From Thinopyrum elongatum (lineage: Eukaryota > Streptophyta > Magnoliopsida > Poales > Poaceae): a DNA stretch of 64,000 nt. Below are positions 24,367-36,724 of the stretch, piece by piece. The notes below the pieces were generated by a model. The model ran no database searches. It was not told the DNA's origin and saw only the letters and a program-made list of their open reading frames with translations. Within the stretch, counting starts at the first letter, position 1. Every line of letters starts with the position of its first letter. The stretch lies in NCBI GenBank assembly GCA_011799875.1, contig CM022302.1:186984942-187048941 (forward strand). Direction: 5' to 3'. The translations under genes were made by a program, and so were the position numbers.

Positions 24367-25914
24367 TGCTACTTGTAATCTGCGTTGGTAATTCCCCGAA
24401 GAGGAGAGAATGATGCAGTACAGTAGAGATAAGTATTTCCCTTAGTTAAGAACCAAGGTTATCAATCCAGTAGGAGAATCACACAGAACCTCGTTGGCAG
24501 CACCTACACAAACGAAAAGCAAATACTTGCACCCAACGCGAAACAAGGGGTTGTTAATCCCTTGGCGGTTAATTGCAAGGATCAAATCTCGTAGTGGTAA
24601 ATAAATAAAGTAAAACACAAAAGTAAAATAAAGGAAAATAAATTGCAGCAAATATTTTTAGGTTTTTTATATGATGGAAGATAGACCCGGGGGCCATAGT
24701 TTTCACTAGAGGCTTCTCTCTTGAAGATAGCATACGGTGGGTAAACAAATTATTGTTGGGCAATTGATAGAAAAGCGCATAGTTATGACAATATTCAAGG
24801 CAATGATCATGCATATAGGCATCACATCCAAGACAAGTAGACCGACTCCTGCCTGCATCTACTACTATTACTCCACCCATCGACCGCTATCCAGCATGCA
24901 TCTAGGGTATAAAGTTCATGAAAAACGGAGTAATGCCTTAAGCATGATGACATGATGTAGACAAAGTAAATCCAATCAAGATGAATAAAGCCCATCATTT
25001 TACCCTTAATGGCAGCGATAGAATACGTGTCATGTCCCTTTCTGTCACTGGGATTGAACAACGCAATACCGAACCCATCACAAAGCACCTCTCCCATTGC
25101 AAGATAAATCAATCTAGTTGGCCAAACCAAACCGATTGACCGGAGAGAAATACAAAGGTATAACAATCATGCATATAAGAATTCATAGAAGACTCAAATA
25201 ATATTCATGAATAATCTGATCATAAACCCACAATTCATCGGATCCCAACAAACACACCGCAAAGAAGGATTACATCGAATAGATCTCCAAGAAGATCGAG
25301 GAGAACATTGTATTGAAGATCAAAGAGAGAGAATAAGCCATCTAGCTACTAGCTATGGACCCATAGGTCTGTGGTAGACTATTCACGCATCATCGGAAGG
25401 GCAGCAAGGTTGATGTAGAAGCCCTCCGTGATCAAATCCCCCTCCGGCAGAGTACCGGCGAAGGCCTCCAGATGGGATCAGAAACTTGCGGCGGCGGAAA
25501 AGTGTTTCGGGGTGGCTCTCTGTTGGTTTCAAAATATTTGTAAATTTATAGTGGAAGAATTAGGTCAAGAGGTGCCAGGAGGGGCCCACAAGCCTGGGGG
25601 GCGCCCCCCAGGGCGCGCCTAGCGAGCTTGTCGCTCCCTCGTGGCACTTCAGGTCTTCTCCCAAAGCTTCTTGGGTTTCTTCTGGTCCAAGAAAAATTAA
25701 TCCAAAGTTTTTTCTCCGTTTGGACTTCGTTTGGTATTGTTTCCCTAAAAAGCCAAAAACATGCAGAAAACAGAAACTGGCACTGGGCACTGAGTTAATA
25801 GGTTAGTCCCAAAAAATGATGTAGAAGTGCATATAATTGCATAATAAACATCCAAGATTGATACTATAATAGCATGGAACAATCAAAAATTATAAATACG
25901 TTGGAGACGTATCA
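24367..25914 (-). repeat. 5' LTR of element B (1548 bp)
   Basis: On the minus strand it runs from TGATACGTCTCCAACGTAT (25914) to ..ACAAGTAGCA (24367), TG..CA ended. The start contains the dyad GATACGT/ACGTATC. Homologous to 28017-29423, 45793-47353 and 51064-52605. No long ORF in it is believable. Confidence 0.9.
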
Positions 25915-28016
25915 CACCCCAAGGTAATATTCAAGGAAGACACAAGCGTCTAAGCTTGGGGATGCCCCGGGATGGCATCCCCTCTTTCGTCCACAATTCA
26001 TCGGTATGTTTACTCGGAGCTATATTTTTATTCATCACATGATATGAGTTTTACTCGAGCATCTTGTGCTATAGTTTTATTTTGTTTATTAGTTTGCCAC
26101 AATCATTTGTTTGCTGGACACACCATTTGAGAGAGACTCACATATTATGATTTGTTAGAATACTCTATGTGCTTCACTTATATCTTTTGAGCTAGGTAGT
26201 TGCTCATGTGCTTCACCTAAATCTTTAGAGCATGGCGGTAGGTTTATTTTATAGAAATTATTGGTACTCTCGTGCTTCACTTAAATCTTTTTGAGAGTCC
26301 CTTAAATAGGAAGTGGTAATGTGCACGGGTTATGAGACTAGTCTAAGAATGATAGGTATACAAGAGTGATATGATAAAAACTTTCATGTAGATCACTAAA
26401 TATGAAACAATTATTTTAATTACATTGATGTCGTAATATGAAAGGGTATTGATTCATGATCATTAGTTAGTAAAGATATTGATATTAAAGCTTGTTATGC
26501 ACTACTCATTAAAGTGTCTGTCATGGCATGGCCGGGATGTTGGAGCATTTTTATTCCTCGTTGAAATCCTTTGTGCTGTTTGAATCGGGGGTGTGCGATC
26601 GTTAACTCCTACCAACCTCCTCACTAGGGGCATGCGAGTAGTACTTTGCTTCGAGAGCTAATAAAACTTTCACAATAAGTATATTAGTTGTTTATGACTA
26701 ATGTGAGTTCATGGACTAATACGGCACTCCCAACTGTCCATATTTTGCTAGCCTCTCCGGTACTGTGCATTGCCCTTTCTCACCTCGAGAGTCAGTGCAA
26801 ACTTTGCCGGTGCATCCAAACCCCGTGATATGATACGCTATATCACACATAAGCCTCCTTATATCCTTCCTCAAAATAGCCACCATACCAACCTATCATG
26901 GCATTTCTATAGCCATTCCGAGATATATTGCCATGCAGCTTACACTGTTACTATCCACATGACTTGTGTATTCATCGTCATATTGCTTTGCATGGTCATA
27001 TAGAGCCAACATGATATTTGTGGCAAAGCCACCATTCATCATTGTAATGCATGTTAAGCTAGATCATTGCACATCCTGGTACACTGCCAGAGGAATTCAT
27101 ATAGAGTCATAATGTTTCAGTTTTATCGAGTTGTAAGTAAATAAAAGTGTGATGACCATCATTATTAGAGCATTGTCCCAGTGAGGTAAAGAATGATGGA
27201 GACTGATGAGTCCTCCAAAAAGTGGGGATGAGGTTCATGATATTGTTCTAAAAAAAGAGAAAAAAAGAAAAAAAAGAAAAATGAGAGAAAAAGAGAGAAG
27301 GGGCAATGCTATATCATTTTACCATACTTGTGCTTCAAAGTAGCACCATGTTCTTCATATACAGACTCTTCATGATTTGTCACTTTCATATACTAGTGGG
27401 AATTTTTACATTATAGAACTTGGCATGTATATTCCAATGATGGGCTTCCTCAAATGCCCAAGGTCTTCATGAGCTAGCAAGTTGGATGCACACCCACTTA
27501 GTTTCAGTAGTGAGATTTCATACACTTATAGCTCAAGTGCATCCGTTGCATGGCAATCCCTACTCCTCGCATTATTATCGATTGAAAGGCCTCTCCATTA
27601 CCTAACGATCCACTGAGTTGATGCGAGACTTTCTTAGTTTTTCTCTTCCCTTATAAACCTGTACCAACATATTCTATTCCACCCGTAGTGCCAAGTCCAT
27701 GCCTCACGCTCATATATTGAGTGAAGTTGAAAATGCTGAAGCGCGTAAAATAGTATGATACAATTACTTGGTTTGACACCGGGGTGCTCATGTTTTGTAC
27801 TTATGTTAGGAAGACGGAGTCATGCCAATGAGTAGGGATAACATTCATTAAGCATCGTACATTTTGAAAAGTAATGACTGTTTACTAGTATTCATGGATA
27901 TTGTTATGTTGATATCAATTACTTCATCATTTCTCAATATTCATACCGTAAAGAGATTACATGATAAGACATGCTAGGTAGCATTCAACATAAAAAATTC
28001 TATTTTTATCATTCAC
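25915..28016 (+). mobile_element. 3' noncoding region of a plus-strand Athila-like element (upstream unit of element C)
   Basis: Homologous to 31685-33395 plus 36725-37373 and, reversed, to 47354-50100. It carries the GGGGATGCC hairpin (25958-25982), the stem-loop trio (26162-26300), a purine-rich AAAAAGAG tract (27247-27300) and the region that in intact copies leads to the PPT. The last bases before 28016 jump directly into the LTR; the PPT and roughly 150-200 bp at the LTR start are missing. No ORF of interest. Element B is inserted at its left end. Confidence 0.8.
26162..26300 (+). repeat. Stem-loop trio, element C upstream copy
   Basis: GTGCTTCACTTATATCTTT-like motifs occur near 26169, 26208 and 26272. 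Arms TGCTC (26201-26205) / GAGCA (26228-26232) enclose the second, and ACTCTC (26266-26271) / GAGAGT (26293-26298) the third. The first has weaker arms. Confidence 0.75.
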
Positions 28017-29423
28017 TATTTTTGCCTATTTTATTGTTTTAGGGAAAAACTATACCAAACGAAGTCCAAACGCGATAAAATTTTACGGTGATTTTTCTGG
28101 ACCAGAAGACACCCAGGAAGCTTCAGGAGGAGAGCAGAAGCCTTACGAGGGAGCCACAAGCTAACCCCGTCCGCCCCCGCGGGGGCGCGCCACCTGAGCT
28201 TGTGGGCCCCTCGTAACCCCTCCTGACCTAATTCCACTTCTATAAATTCCCTAAAATCCCAAAACACCACAGGGAGCCCCGAAACAATTCTACCGCCGTT
28301 GCAAGCCTCTGTTCTTACATGATCTCATCTGGAGGCCTCCGCCGGTACTCTGTCGGAGGGGGAATCGACCACAGAGGGCTTCTACATCAACCTTGCTACC
28401 CCTCCAATTATGTGTGAGTAGTTCCTACAGGACCTATGGGTCCATAGTGACTAGCTAGATGACTCTCTCTCTCTTTATGATCTTCAATACCATGTTCTCC
28501 TCGGAGTTCTATCTAATGTAATACTTTTGTGTGATGCATTTGTTGGGATCTGATGAATTGTGGGTTTATGATCAGATTATTTAATGAAAGTAATTGAGTT
28601 ATATTCTGAACTTTATTATGTATGATTGTTATAGCTATGTAATGCTTTCCGATCTATGAGTTTTCTTTGGCCAAATCGATTAGGTCTTTGGTGAAAGTGG
28701 TGCATAGTAGTAGGTTCAATCTTGCGGTGTCCTCACCCAATGACAGAAATGGTAGCGAGGCACATATTTGTATTGTTGCTACTAAGGGGAAAATGAAGGG
28801 ATTCAATCATATTGCTTGGTTTTATTCTATCTACATTATGTCATCTTGCTTAAAGCGTTACTCTGCTTGTCATGAACTTAATACCATAGATGCAGGCAGG
28901 AGTTGGTCGATTGGTGGAGTAATAGTAGTAGATGCAGGCAGGAAGTCGATCTACTTGTCATGGATGTAATACCTATATACATGATCATGCCATGAATAAC
29001 ATCATAACTATGTGATTTTCTATCAATTGCCCAACAATAATTTTTTTACCCACCGTATGCCATGCTTATGAGAGAGACGCCTCTAGTGAAAACTATGGCC
29101 CCCGGGTCTACCTTAGCCATATTATAAAAGCCAAAAATACCTTGCTGCAATTTATTTACTTTTATTTTACTTTGCAATTTATCTATCTACAACTATCAGA
29201 TTTAATCCTTGGAATTAACGAGTGCAAGGGGATTGACAACCCTCTTGCCCGTGTTGGGTGCAAGTATTTGCTCTTTTGTGTGTAGGTGCTGTTTGAGGGT
29301 TGTTTGCGTGAAGCTCCTACTGGTTCGATAAACCTTGGTTCTCAACTGATGGAAATACTTATCCGCTATCATTGCATCTCCCTTCCTCTTCGGGGAAAAA
29401 CCCAACACAACTCACAAGTAGCA
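28017..29423 (+). repeat. LTR of element C, 5' end missing (about 1.4 kb)
   Basis: Matches the Athila-like LTRs from the ACCAAACGAAGTCC region to the end ..ACAAGTAGCA at 29423, where the PBS region follows. The first 150 bp or so, including TGATACGTC, is absent. It is preceded directly by 3' noncoding sequence of the same family, so it was probably shared by two tandem units. Confidence 0.85.
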
Positions 29424-29434
29424 GAAAGAATTTC

Positions 29435-29450
29435 TGGTGCCGTTGTCGGG
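29435..29450 (+). other. Primer-binding site of element C
   Basis: TGGTGCCGTTGTCGGG, 11 bases after the LTR end. Same position as in element B but with two transitions relative to TGGCGCCGTTGCCGGG. Confidence 0.75.
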
Positions 29451-29598
29451 AAGGTTTATCAAACAACTCAAAGTACCTTCATACAAATTATCATTTACTT
29501 ATTCTACTTTTTATTTGCTTTTACTTGCTTTATTAGTCTCGTTAAAAAAACAAAAACACAAAAATATTTTATTTTGCTTGCTTGCTTTAATTGCCACT

Positions 29599-31684
29599 AT
29601 GTCTCAAGAAAACACTAAGTTTTGTGACTTCTCGAATACTAATAACAATGATTTTATTAGTACTCCAATTGCTCCTCCCACCACTAGTGCGGAGTCATAT
29701 GATATTAATGTTGTATTGCTAAATCTTTTCATGAAAGAACAATTTGCTGGATACTCTAATGAAGATGCTACATCCCATCTTAATACCTTCATAGAATTAT
29801 GTGATATGCAAAAGAAAAAAGATGTGGATAATGATATTGTTAAGTTGATATTATTTCCCTTCTCATTAAGGAACAAAGCTAAAACTTGGTTTTCATCCTT
29901 ACCTCGCAATAGTATTGATTCATGGGATAAATGTAAGGATGCTTTTATTGCTAAGTACTTTCCTCCCGCTAAGATTATATCTCTTAGAAATCAAATCATG
30001 AACTTTAAGAAACTTGAGCAAGAACATGTTGCACAATCTTGGGAGAGAATGAAACTAATGATTAAAAATTGTTCCACTCATGGATTAAGCTTATGAATGG
30101 TAATACAAAAAAATTATGTGGGACTAAACTTTGTGTCGACAAATCTTCTAGACACTGCTGCAGGTGGTACATTCATGGGAATTACATTAGGAGAGGCCAC
30201 AAAGCTTCTTGATAATATGACCACAAACTATTCCCAATGGCACACCGAGCGAGCTCCAAATGGTAAGAAGGTAAACTCTGTCAAAGAAGTTTCTACTTTG
30301 AGTGATAAAATGGATGCTCTTATGAATATGCTTGCTAGTAAAAGTGCTCATGTTGATCCTAATGATATTACATTATCTACTTTGATTGAGCAAAATATTG
30401 ATGCCATCGATGTGAATTTTGTCGCTAGAAATAATTTTAACAACAATGCTTATAGAGGGAATTTTAATCCTAGACAGTATCCCGGTAATCCCTCTAATAA
30501 TTATTGTAATTTCTATGGTAATTCATATAATAATAATAGAATACCTACTAAACTTGAGAACAATATTAAAGAATTTATTAGTTCTCAAAAGATTTTCAAT
30601 GCTATGGTAGAAGAAAAACTAAACAAAGTTGATGACATGTCCAGAAACATGGATAGAATTGCCCATGATGTGGAAACTCTTAAAAATAAAAAATCCCACA
30701 TAAAAATGATGTAATAGCCGAATCTTTAAAGTCTACCCAAGTCACCATGGATGAAAGTAGAAAAAGAACTGAGAGGTTGAGAGCTAGACGTGAATTTCTA
30801 GGAAAGGCTTTCGCTTTCGGTTTTCATGATAGTAATGATGAAGACATTAGAATGATTGGTGTGACACCTATTGAAACTTTGCTTAGTAATATTAAACTTG
30901 ATGATAAAGGGACTCGAGATGAGTCAACTTTAAGTAGAAGGCGTCCCAATTGTTCGGAGGGTGATGATCTTAATGATAAAAACAACAAAAGTGGGTTTGA
31001 AGAGGTCAAGACTTTAGATAGTGATGTGCCCACTACTTTGGATTACAAGGACTTTAATTATGATAATTGCTCTTTGATTAAATGTATTTCCTTGTTGCAA
31101 TCCATGATGAATTCACCTAATTCTTAGAAACAAAATAAATCTTTTACTAAACATATTGTAGAAGCAATCATTAAAGCTCATGAAGAAAATTTAGAATTGG
31201 AAGTATCAATACGAAGGAAATTACATGATGAATGGGAACCTACTATTAAGGTTAAGATAAAAGATTATGAATGTAATGCTTTGTGTGATCTAGGTGCTAG
31301 CATCTCTACTGTACCAAAATCTTTATGTGACGTTCTAGGTCTCACCGATATGGATGAATGTTCCCTCAACTTGCATTTAGCGGATTCAACTATTAAGAAA
31401 CCAGTGAGTAGAATTAATGTTGTCCTTATAGTTGCAAATATAAATTATGTGACCGTGTCTTTCATTATGCTTGATATTGAATGCAATCCGTCTTGTCCTA
31501 TAATAATTGGTAGGCCTTTCCTACGAACCATAGGTGCAATTATTGATATGAAAGAAGAAAATATACGATTCCAATTTCCATTAAAGAAAGGGATTGAACA
31601 CTTCCTAAGGAAGAGAATTAAACCACCATATGAATCTATTATGAGAGCCACCTATGGAATTACTTTGAAGGATGACCATACTTG
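29599..31684 (+). pseudogene. Gag and aspartic protease of element C
   Basis: Same gene as in element B, here uninterrupted by transposons. Start MSQENTKFCDF at 29599. Gag: SHLNTFIELCDMQ, LFPFSLRNKAKTWF, AQSWERMKLMIKNC. A TGA at 30094-30096 replaces the Trp seen in element B. It continues (NLLDTAAGGTF, NRIPTKLENN, MSRNMDRIAHDVETLK) to a frame change near 30690 in an A-rich run. The spacer (STLSRRRPNC, NKSGFEEVKTL, LDYKDFNYDN) ends at a TAG (31126-31128). The protease, CDLGASISTVPK and PIIIGRPFLRT, is open to the stop at 31684. No RT, RNase H or integrase follows, so the family is non-autonomous and must be mobilised by a partner. Confidence 0.88.
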
Positions 31685-33395
31685 AAACTATGCATTATGC
31701 CTAGATAGGGGCATAAAACAATTGCGCTTGATGGGAGGCAACCCAATAGTTATCTTAAATTTTTGCTTTTTATTTCTGTTTGAGTGTGATGAAATGATTA
31801 TTGCTACTATAATTATTGTGTTCTTATCTTGTAGTTAGTGTTTGTGCCAAGTAATGCCTTTGAGATTATTTAGATGATAGTTGAATTGATGCTGTTTGAA
31901 AACAGAAACTTTCATGCCCAGTGTTAGAATTTCTATAATTTAATGGAACGTGATAAATTCTATAAATTTTTACACAGTATTTAGATACAAATTTCCTATG
32001 TTGTCGTAATTTTTCAGATTTTTTTGATCTCCAGAAGTATGGTTTTAGTTCAGATCATTACAGACTGTTCTGTTTTAGACAGATTCTATTTTTATTACAT
32101 AGTCTGCTTATTTTAATGATGCTATGGATTATATCGGGGGTATAAGTCATTTAGATGTTAGAATACAGTAGGTATTATGCAATAACAATTATGAATAACA
32201 GTACCTAAGTTTATGGTTTACCGATTATACTAACGGATCTCACGAAGTTTCTGATGAGTTTTGTGTGCTGAAGTTTTCAAGTTTTAGGTGAGTTTACGAT
32301 GGACAACGAAATAAGGAGTGGCAAGACCCTAATCTTGGGGATGCCCAAGGCATCCCAAGGTAATAATGAAGACACAAGCATCTAAGCTTTGGGATGCCCC
32401 GGGATGGCATCCCCTCTTTCGTCCACAATTCATCGGTAAGTTTACTCGGAGCTATATTTTTATTCATCACATGATATGAGTTTTACTTGGAGCATCTTGT
32501 GCTATAGTTTTATTTTGTTTGTTTGATTGCCATAATCATTTGTTTGCTGGACACTCCATTTTAGAGAGACTCACACATATTATAATTTTTTAGAATACTC
32601 TATGTGCTCACTTATATCTTTTGAGCTAGGCAGTTGCTCATGTGCTTCACCTAAATCTTTAGAGCACGACAGTAGGTTTATTTTATAGAAATTATTGGTA
32701 CTCTCGTGCTTCACTTAAATCTTTTAAAGAGTCCGTTAAATAGGATGTGGTAATGTGCACGGGTTATGAGACTAGTCTAAGAATCATAGGTATGTAAGAG
32801 TGATATGATAAAAACTATCATGTAGATCACTGAATATGAAACGATTGTTTAATTGCATTGATGTCATAATATGAAAGGGTATTGACTCATGATCAATAGT
32901 TAGTAAAGATACTGATATTAAAGCTTGTTATGCACTACTCATTTAAGTGTCCGTCATGGCATGACCGGGATGTTGGAGTATTTTTATTCCTCATTGAAAT
33001 CATTTTTGTTGTTTGAATTGGGGGTGCGCGATGGTTAACTCCTACCAACCTCCTCCCTAGGGACATGCGAGTAGTACTTTGCTTCAAGGGCTTTTCAATT
33101 TTTCACAATAAATATATGAGTTCTTTATGACAAATGTGAGTTTGTGGACTTAAGTACTCCCACCTATTCATATTTTGCTAGCCTCTCCGGTACCGTGCAT
33201 TGCCCTTTCTCACCTTGAGAGTTGGCGCAAACTTCGTCGGTGCATCCAAACACCATGTTATGATACGCTCTATCACACATAAGCCTCCTAATATCCTTCC
33301 TTAAAGCAGCCACCATACCTACATATCATGGCATTTCCATAGCCATTCTGACATATATTGCAATGAACTTCCACTGTTACTATCCACATGACTTG
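31685..33395 (+). other. 3' noncoding region of element C, first part
   Basis: No coding capacity. Contains the GCATCCC hairpins (about 32337-32360 and 32391-32413), the stem-loop trio (32595-32732) and further sequence collinear with 25915-27000. Interrupted at 33396 by a solo LTR. Confidence 0.8.
32595..32732 (+). repeat. Stem-loop trio, element C downstream copy
   Basis: GTGCTTCACCTAAATCTTT is enclosed by TGCTC/GAGCA, and GTGCTTCACTTAAATCTTT by ACTCT/AGAGT. The first motif is shortened (TGTGCTCACTTATATC). Confidence 0.7.
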
Positions 33396-36300
33396 TGTAG
33401 CAACCCGACCCAAAAATGGTCAAGTCTCTGTGTATCTGTACCATCCCAAGATCATGCTAGCACACATAGTACATCAATGTATATATCAAAGTTCAATCAC
33501 ACCTGCTTTATTACATTGAAATATCATATAGAGTCTTTATTACAAAAATATAGAAAATTGGCTGAAGGCCAGCTCATGAGATGACTACTGCGAAAGACGT
33601 AGAAGATAGAGAGTCCATCCGACTGCAAGGGCATATCGCCAAGCATAGAACATAGCCTCACTCCTGGTCGGAATAAACCTCTATAACATGAGATGTTGCA
33701 GCCGTGTAGGTCAGCATTTTGAATATGCCGGCAAGTCACAAGAGAGAACTGGCAAATAAAATATCTATGCTATATGCAAATATGGCTGGTGGGGCTCTAA
33801 GTTTTAATTTTTGCGAAAAGCTAATTTTTCCCTACAACAAAGGAGTCAAATGCAAATATTACTGCAAAAGTTGGTTGTTAATGAGATGGTTCCGCCAACC
33901 AATTCTCAAATCCCAATTATTAATAAACCCAACTCATTATTATTAATTGTGTCGAGATTTCCTGATAGTTCCAATTCCAGAGGCTCAACTTGTCCGTAAC
34001 CGGGGACACGGCTAATCGATTAGGTTTTAACTCGGCAGAGTGTTGTGCACTTTACCCACAAGATTCAATCCCTCCCTTTAGGTCCTCGCACTTCAGAGTG
34101 TTTGAGAATAGGACGATCGAAACATGATCTTCTGAAGAGTTCCCCTGACCACCGTCCGGTGCCCATCCAACCCTACCGTTCGTCTACATATGCTAGCACT
34201 GTCCCAGCCAGAGTCACAACTAAGGTCAACCAAGCCAGAGCCCATATTGACTTGTGGCTGCACATGTAAGCTTCCACTTTTGAAGTATCCATCCGTCTCT
34301 TTTGGCCTGGGTGAAGCTTTCCGCAAGATGTCATGGTGCTTCCCCATGAATCCCGGGGTCAACCACTGGATTCCCCAGGGTGCCCGTCAAACCATCCTCC
34401 ACCCAGAGGTACATTGCATCATGAAGTCTTGAAGGCTTTAGTGTTGAAGTCTTGATCATAATTAACTCTCACAACTCCCATGGAATTCACTCTACCAACC
34501 TCGTCTACTAGAGCGTAGCAAATAAAGTTTTACCGCAAACCCGGGCATTGGTGTCAAGGGAGTGGGGTTTTTCCTACCTCATGATACTACTTGCAAGATC
34601 AACATTAACAATGTAACCTACTAGCATTCATGGTGGAAGGATGGTAACTAATGCAAGTATAACATAGGTAAAAACAATGATCAAAGTGACTTGCCTTCCA
34701 AATGATCTTGAAACGCTAGGGACTCGTAATAACAGGCTTCACACTCCGGATGATCTAACAAAAACAAACAATTCACACCATAAGCAATTCATCCTAAAAA
34801 TAATAATATAACAACAAGTAAAACTAATAATAAAGCAATCAATAAAACAATCAAAGAAGAAAAAAAACAAAGGCAAAAACCAAAGAAAACTCCAAATCAC
34901 ACATAAGAAAACTATAGTGCCAAACTACAACACAATATTTTAACTTTCTTTCCTAATTAAAGTTTTAACAGAAAATAAAATATAAAACAACTAATTTAAC
35001 AGAAAGTAATTAGCTAAAAAATTTATTAGCAAAAAGAAGTAATTAAAAAGCTATTCTAACACTAAAGTTATTAAGAAACTAAGTTATATCACTAATATAA
35101 CTAAAACAATTTTATTTACTTAGAAAAAATTAATTTTATGACTTAACAGAAACTTTTACTAAAAAAACTAGTGGCAAAAGAAAAACCTTAAAATTAAAAT
35201 AAACTATTTGTTTTTATTACTAAACATGCAAATACTAGTTCTGTTTTAAAACTACTGTTACCAGAATTAAAATTATACTAAAAATTAGTTTTCTAAGTTT
35301 TCTAGTTAAACAAAACTATAACAAAATAGGAGCAAAAAGAGTTAAATTAAAATCTATTTTTATTTAAAAGATATTAGCAAATTAGTGTTTGAAGCAAATT
35401 TATTCAAATTCAAATTTAAACTATTCAAACATAAACAAACTTTGCATCTACAGAAACTTCATAATTTTCTTAATCTAATGCAAAAAGAATCACTCAAAAA
35501 TAATTAAAACTCTAAAAGATATGAACAATCTAAAAACAGAAACAATTCTGTTTAAAAACCGAAACTAAAAAAAATCTACCGATCGGCTAAGGGGCTACGT
35601 GGCACTCTGCCATTGGCCTAGGGGGTGTGCGCCTGAGTGAAAGGAGTGGACGACCGAGCCTTAGAATAAAACAATCCACACCTAAAAAAATAACTACGTT
35701 CTAATCTAACCGCTGGATCGAGATCGGGCAGAGGGGAGGGACTCTGGTGGCTTACATCGGCGGCAGTGGTCTTCCAGCGATGCTCGTCGGCGGCGACGGC
35801 TTCGGGTTGAGGCTGGCGGCTGCTCCAGTGGTCCTCGAGGTGCGGGAAGTCGACGGGATGGTGTGGCAGATGATGGCGATGCGATTGGTGGTGGAGTTGG
35901 GGGTCGGGGTGGTTGGAGGGCGGCGGGGCGAGCTTGGGCGTGGCGGCGACCGTGAGCTCCTCCGGCGAGGAATAGCGGTGGATTGCGGTGGCAAACGAGG
36001 GGGCTTGGGGGGGGGAAATGAACATGGGGCTCGGGGTTTATATAGGGAAGCCCTCGAGTGAGCTTGAACGACAAGGGATCCGCGGCGGGATCATATCGGA
36101 GAGGATCTCTGGCGAGGGGAAGGGGATCGGCTCGGGGTGGAAGGCGAGCGCGGGCGAGCTGCGAGCGGACAGTGGGACCCGAGTGTCAGCGAGAGGGGGA
36201 GGGAGGAAAGAGATCGGACGCCCAATCCGATCTGGATTCGCTGCCGAGCGCGCGCAGTTGGGCCCGGTTGCTAGATGGGCCGCGCTAGGGTTTCCTATTT

Positions 36301-36724
36301 AACGCCTTTTTTCCATTTTTAAAAATAACCAGAGAGAAAAGAAATAAAAACAAGGAAAATGAAAATATTATATATACATATTATATATCAAAATGACCAG
36401 GGAAAATTTCCTAAAACATGAACTATTTTTCGGAGGCAAAATAAAAACTTGATAAAAACATTTTTTTGAAAAAATAATGCAAATAAAAGCAAATTTGACT
36501 TTCAAATCTTTGGGCATTATTTCTTCTGACTTTTTGAAGGGTCATGTTACCTCCTATCATATGTTTATTTGTCAGAGAATTTGAAAATAAATTTCATATG
36601 CCAACTTTTGAAATGAAGTAAAATGCAAATTGCAAATTCAAATGCCACATTCAAATCAATCAAAATGCATAGATGCTTAGCTATATTTGTAAAACATTCC
36701 AAGTTCAAAATTTGGGATGTTACA
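33396..36724 (-). mobile_element. Solo LTR (3329 bp), chromovirus-like, minus
   Basis: On the minus strand TGTAACATCCCAAATTTT...GGGTCGGGTTGCTACA, flanked by a perfect TSD ACTTG (33391-33395 and 36725-36729). Orientation is supported by the TGTAACATCCC start, comparable to other chromovirus LTRs here, and by a minus-strand TATA box CTATATAAACC (36045-36035) ahead of a GC-rich leader (about 36030-35620). The region 34750-35580 is very A/T-rich. No internal region, PBS or PPT. Confidence 0.85.
36035..36045 (-). promoter_or_regulatory. TATA box of the solo LTR at 33396-36724
   Basis: Minus-strand CTATATAAACC, followed by a C-rich leader, about 680 bp from the LTR start. A convincing plant TATA sequence. 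Confidence 0.5.

Larger units (their letters stand above)
16759..25914 (-). mobile_element. Element B: Athila-like non-autonomous retrotransposon, minus, 3' part cut by element A
   Basis: Minus order: 5' LTR 25914-24367, PBS 24355-24338, gag-protease 24148-17839, then a 3' noncoding region down to 16759, where element A is inserted. The 3' LTR must lie left of the window. There are no RT, RNase H or integrase motifs between gag-protease and the 3' noncoding region. It carries a MITE (17880-18074) and a solo LTR (19675-23692). Resembles the abundant Sabrina/Fatima-type elements of wheat; the family name is from memory and unchecked. Inserted at 25914/25915 into a plus-strand relative. Confidence 0.85.

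Noticed and set aside
34750..35580. A/T-rich stretch considered as an origin or matrix-attachment site
   Set aside because: Lies inside a solo LTR with defined ends; composition alone does not support a function.
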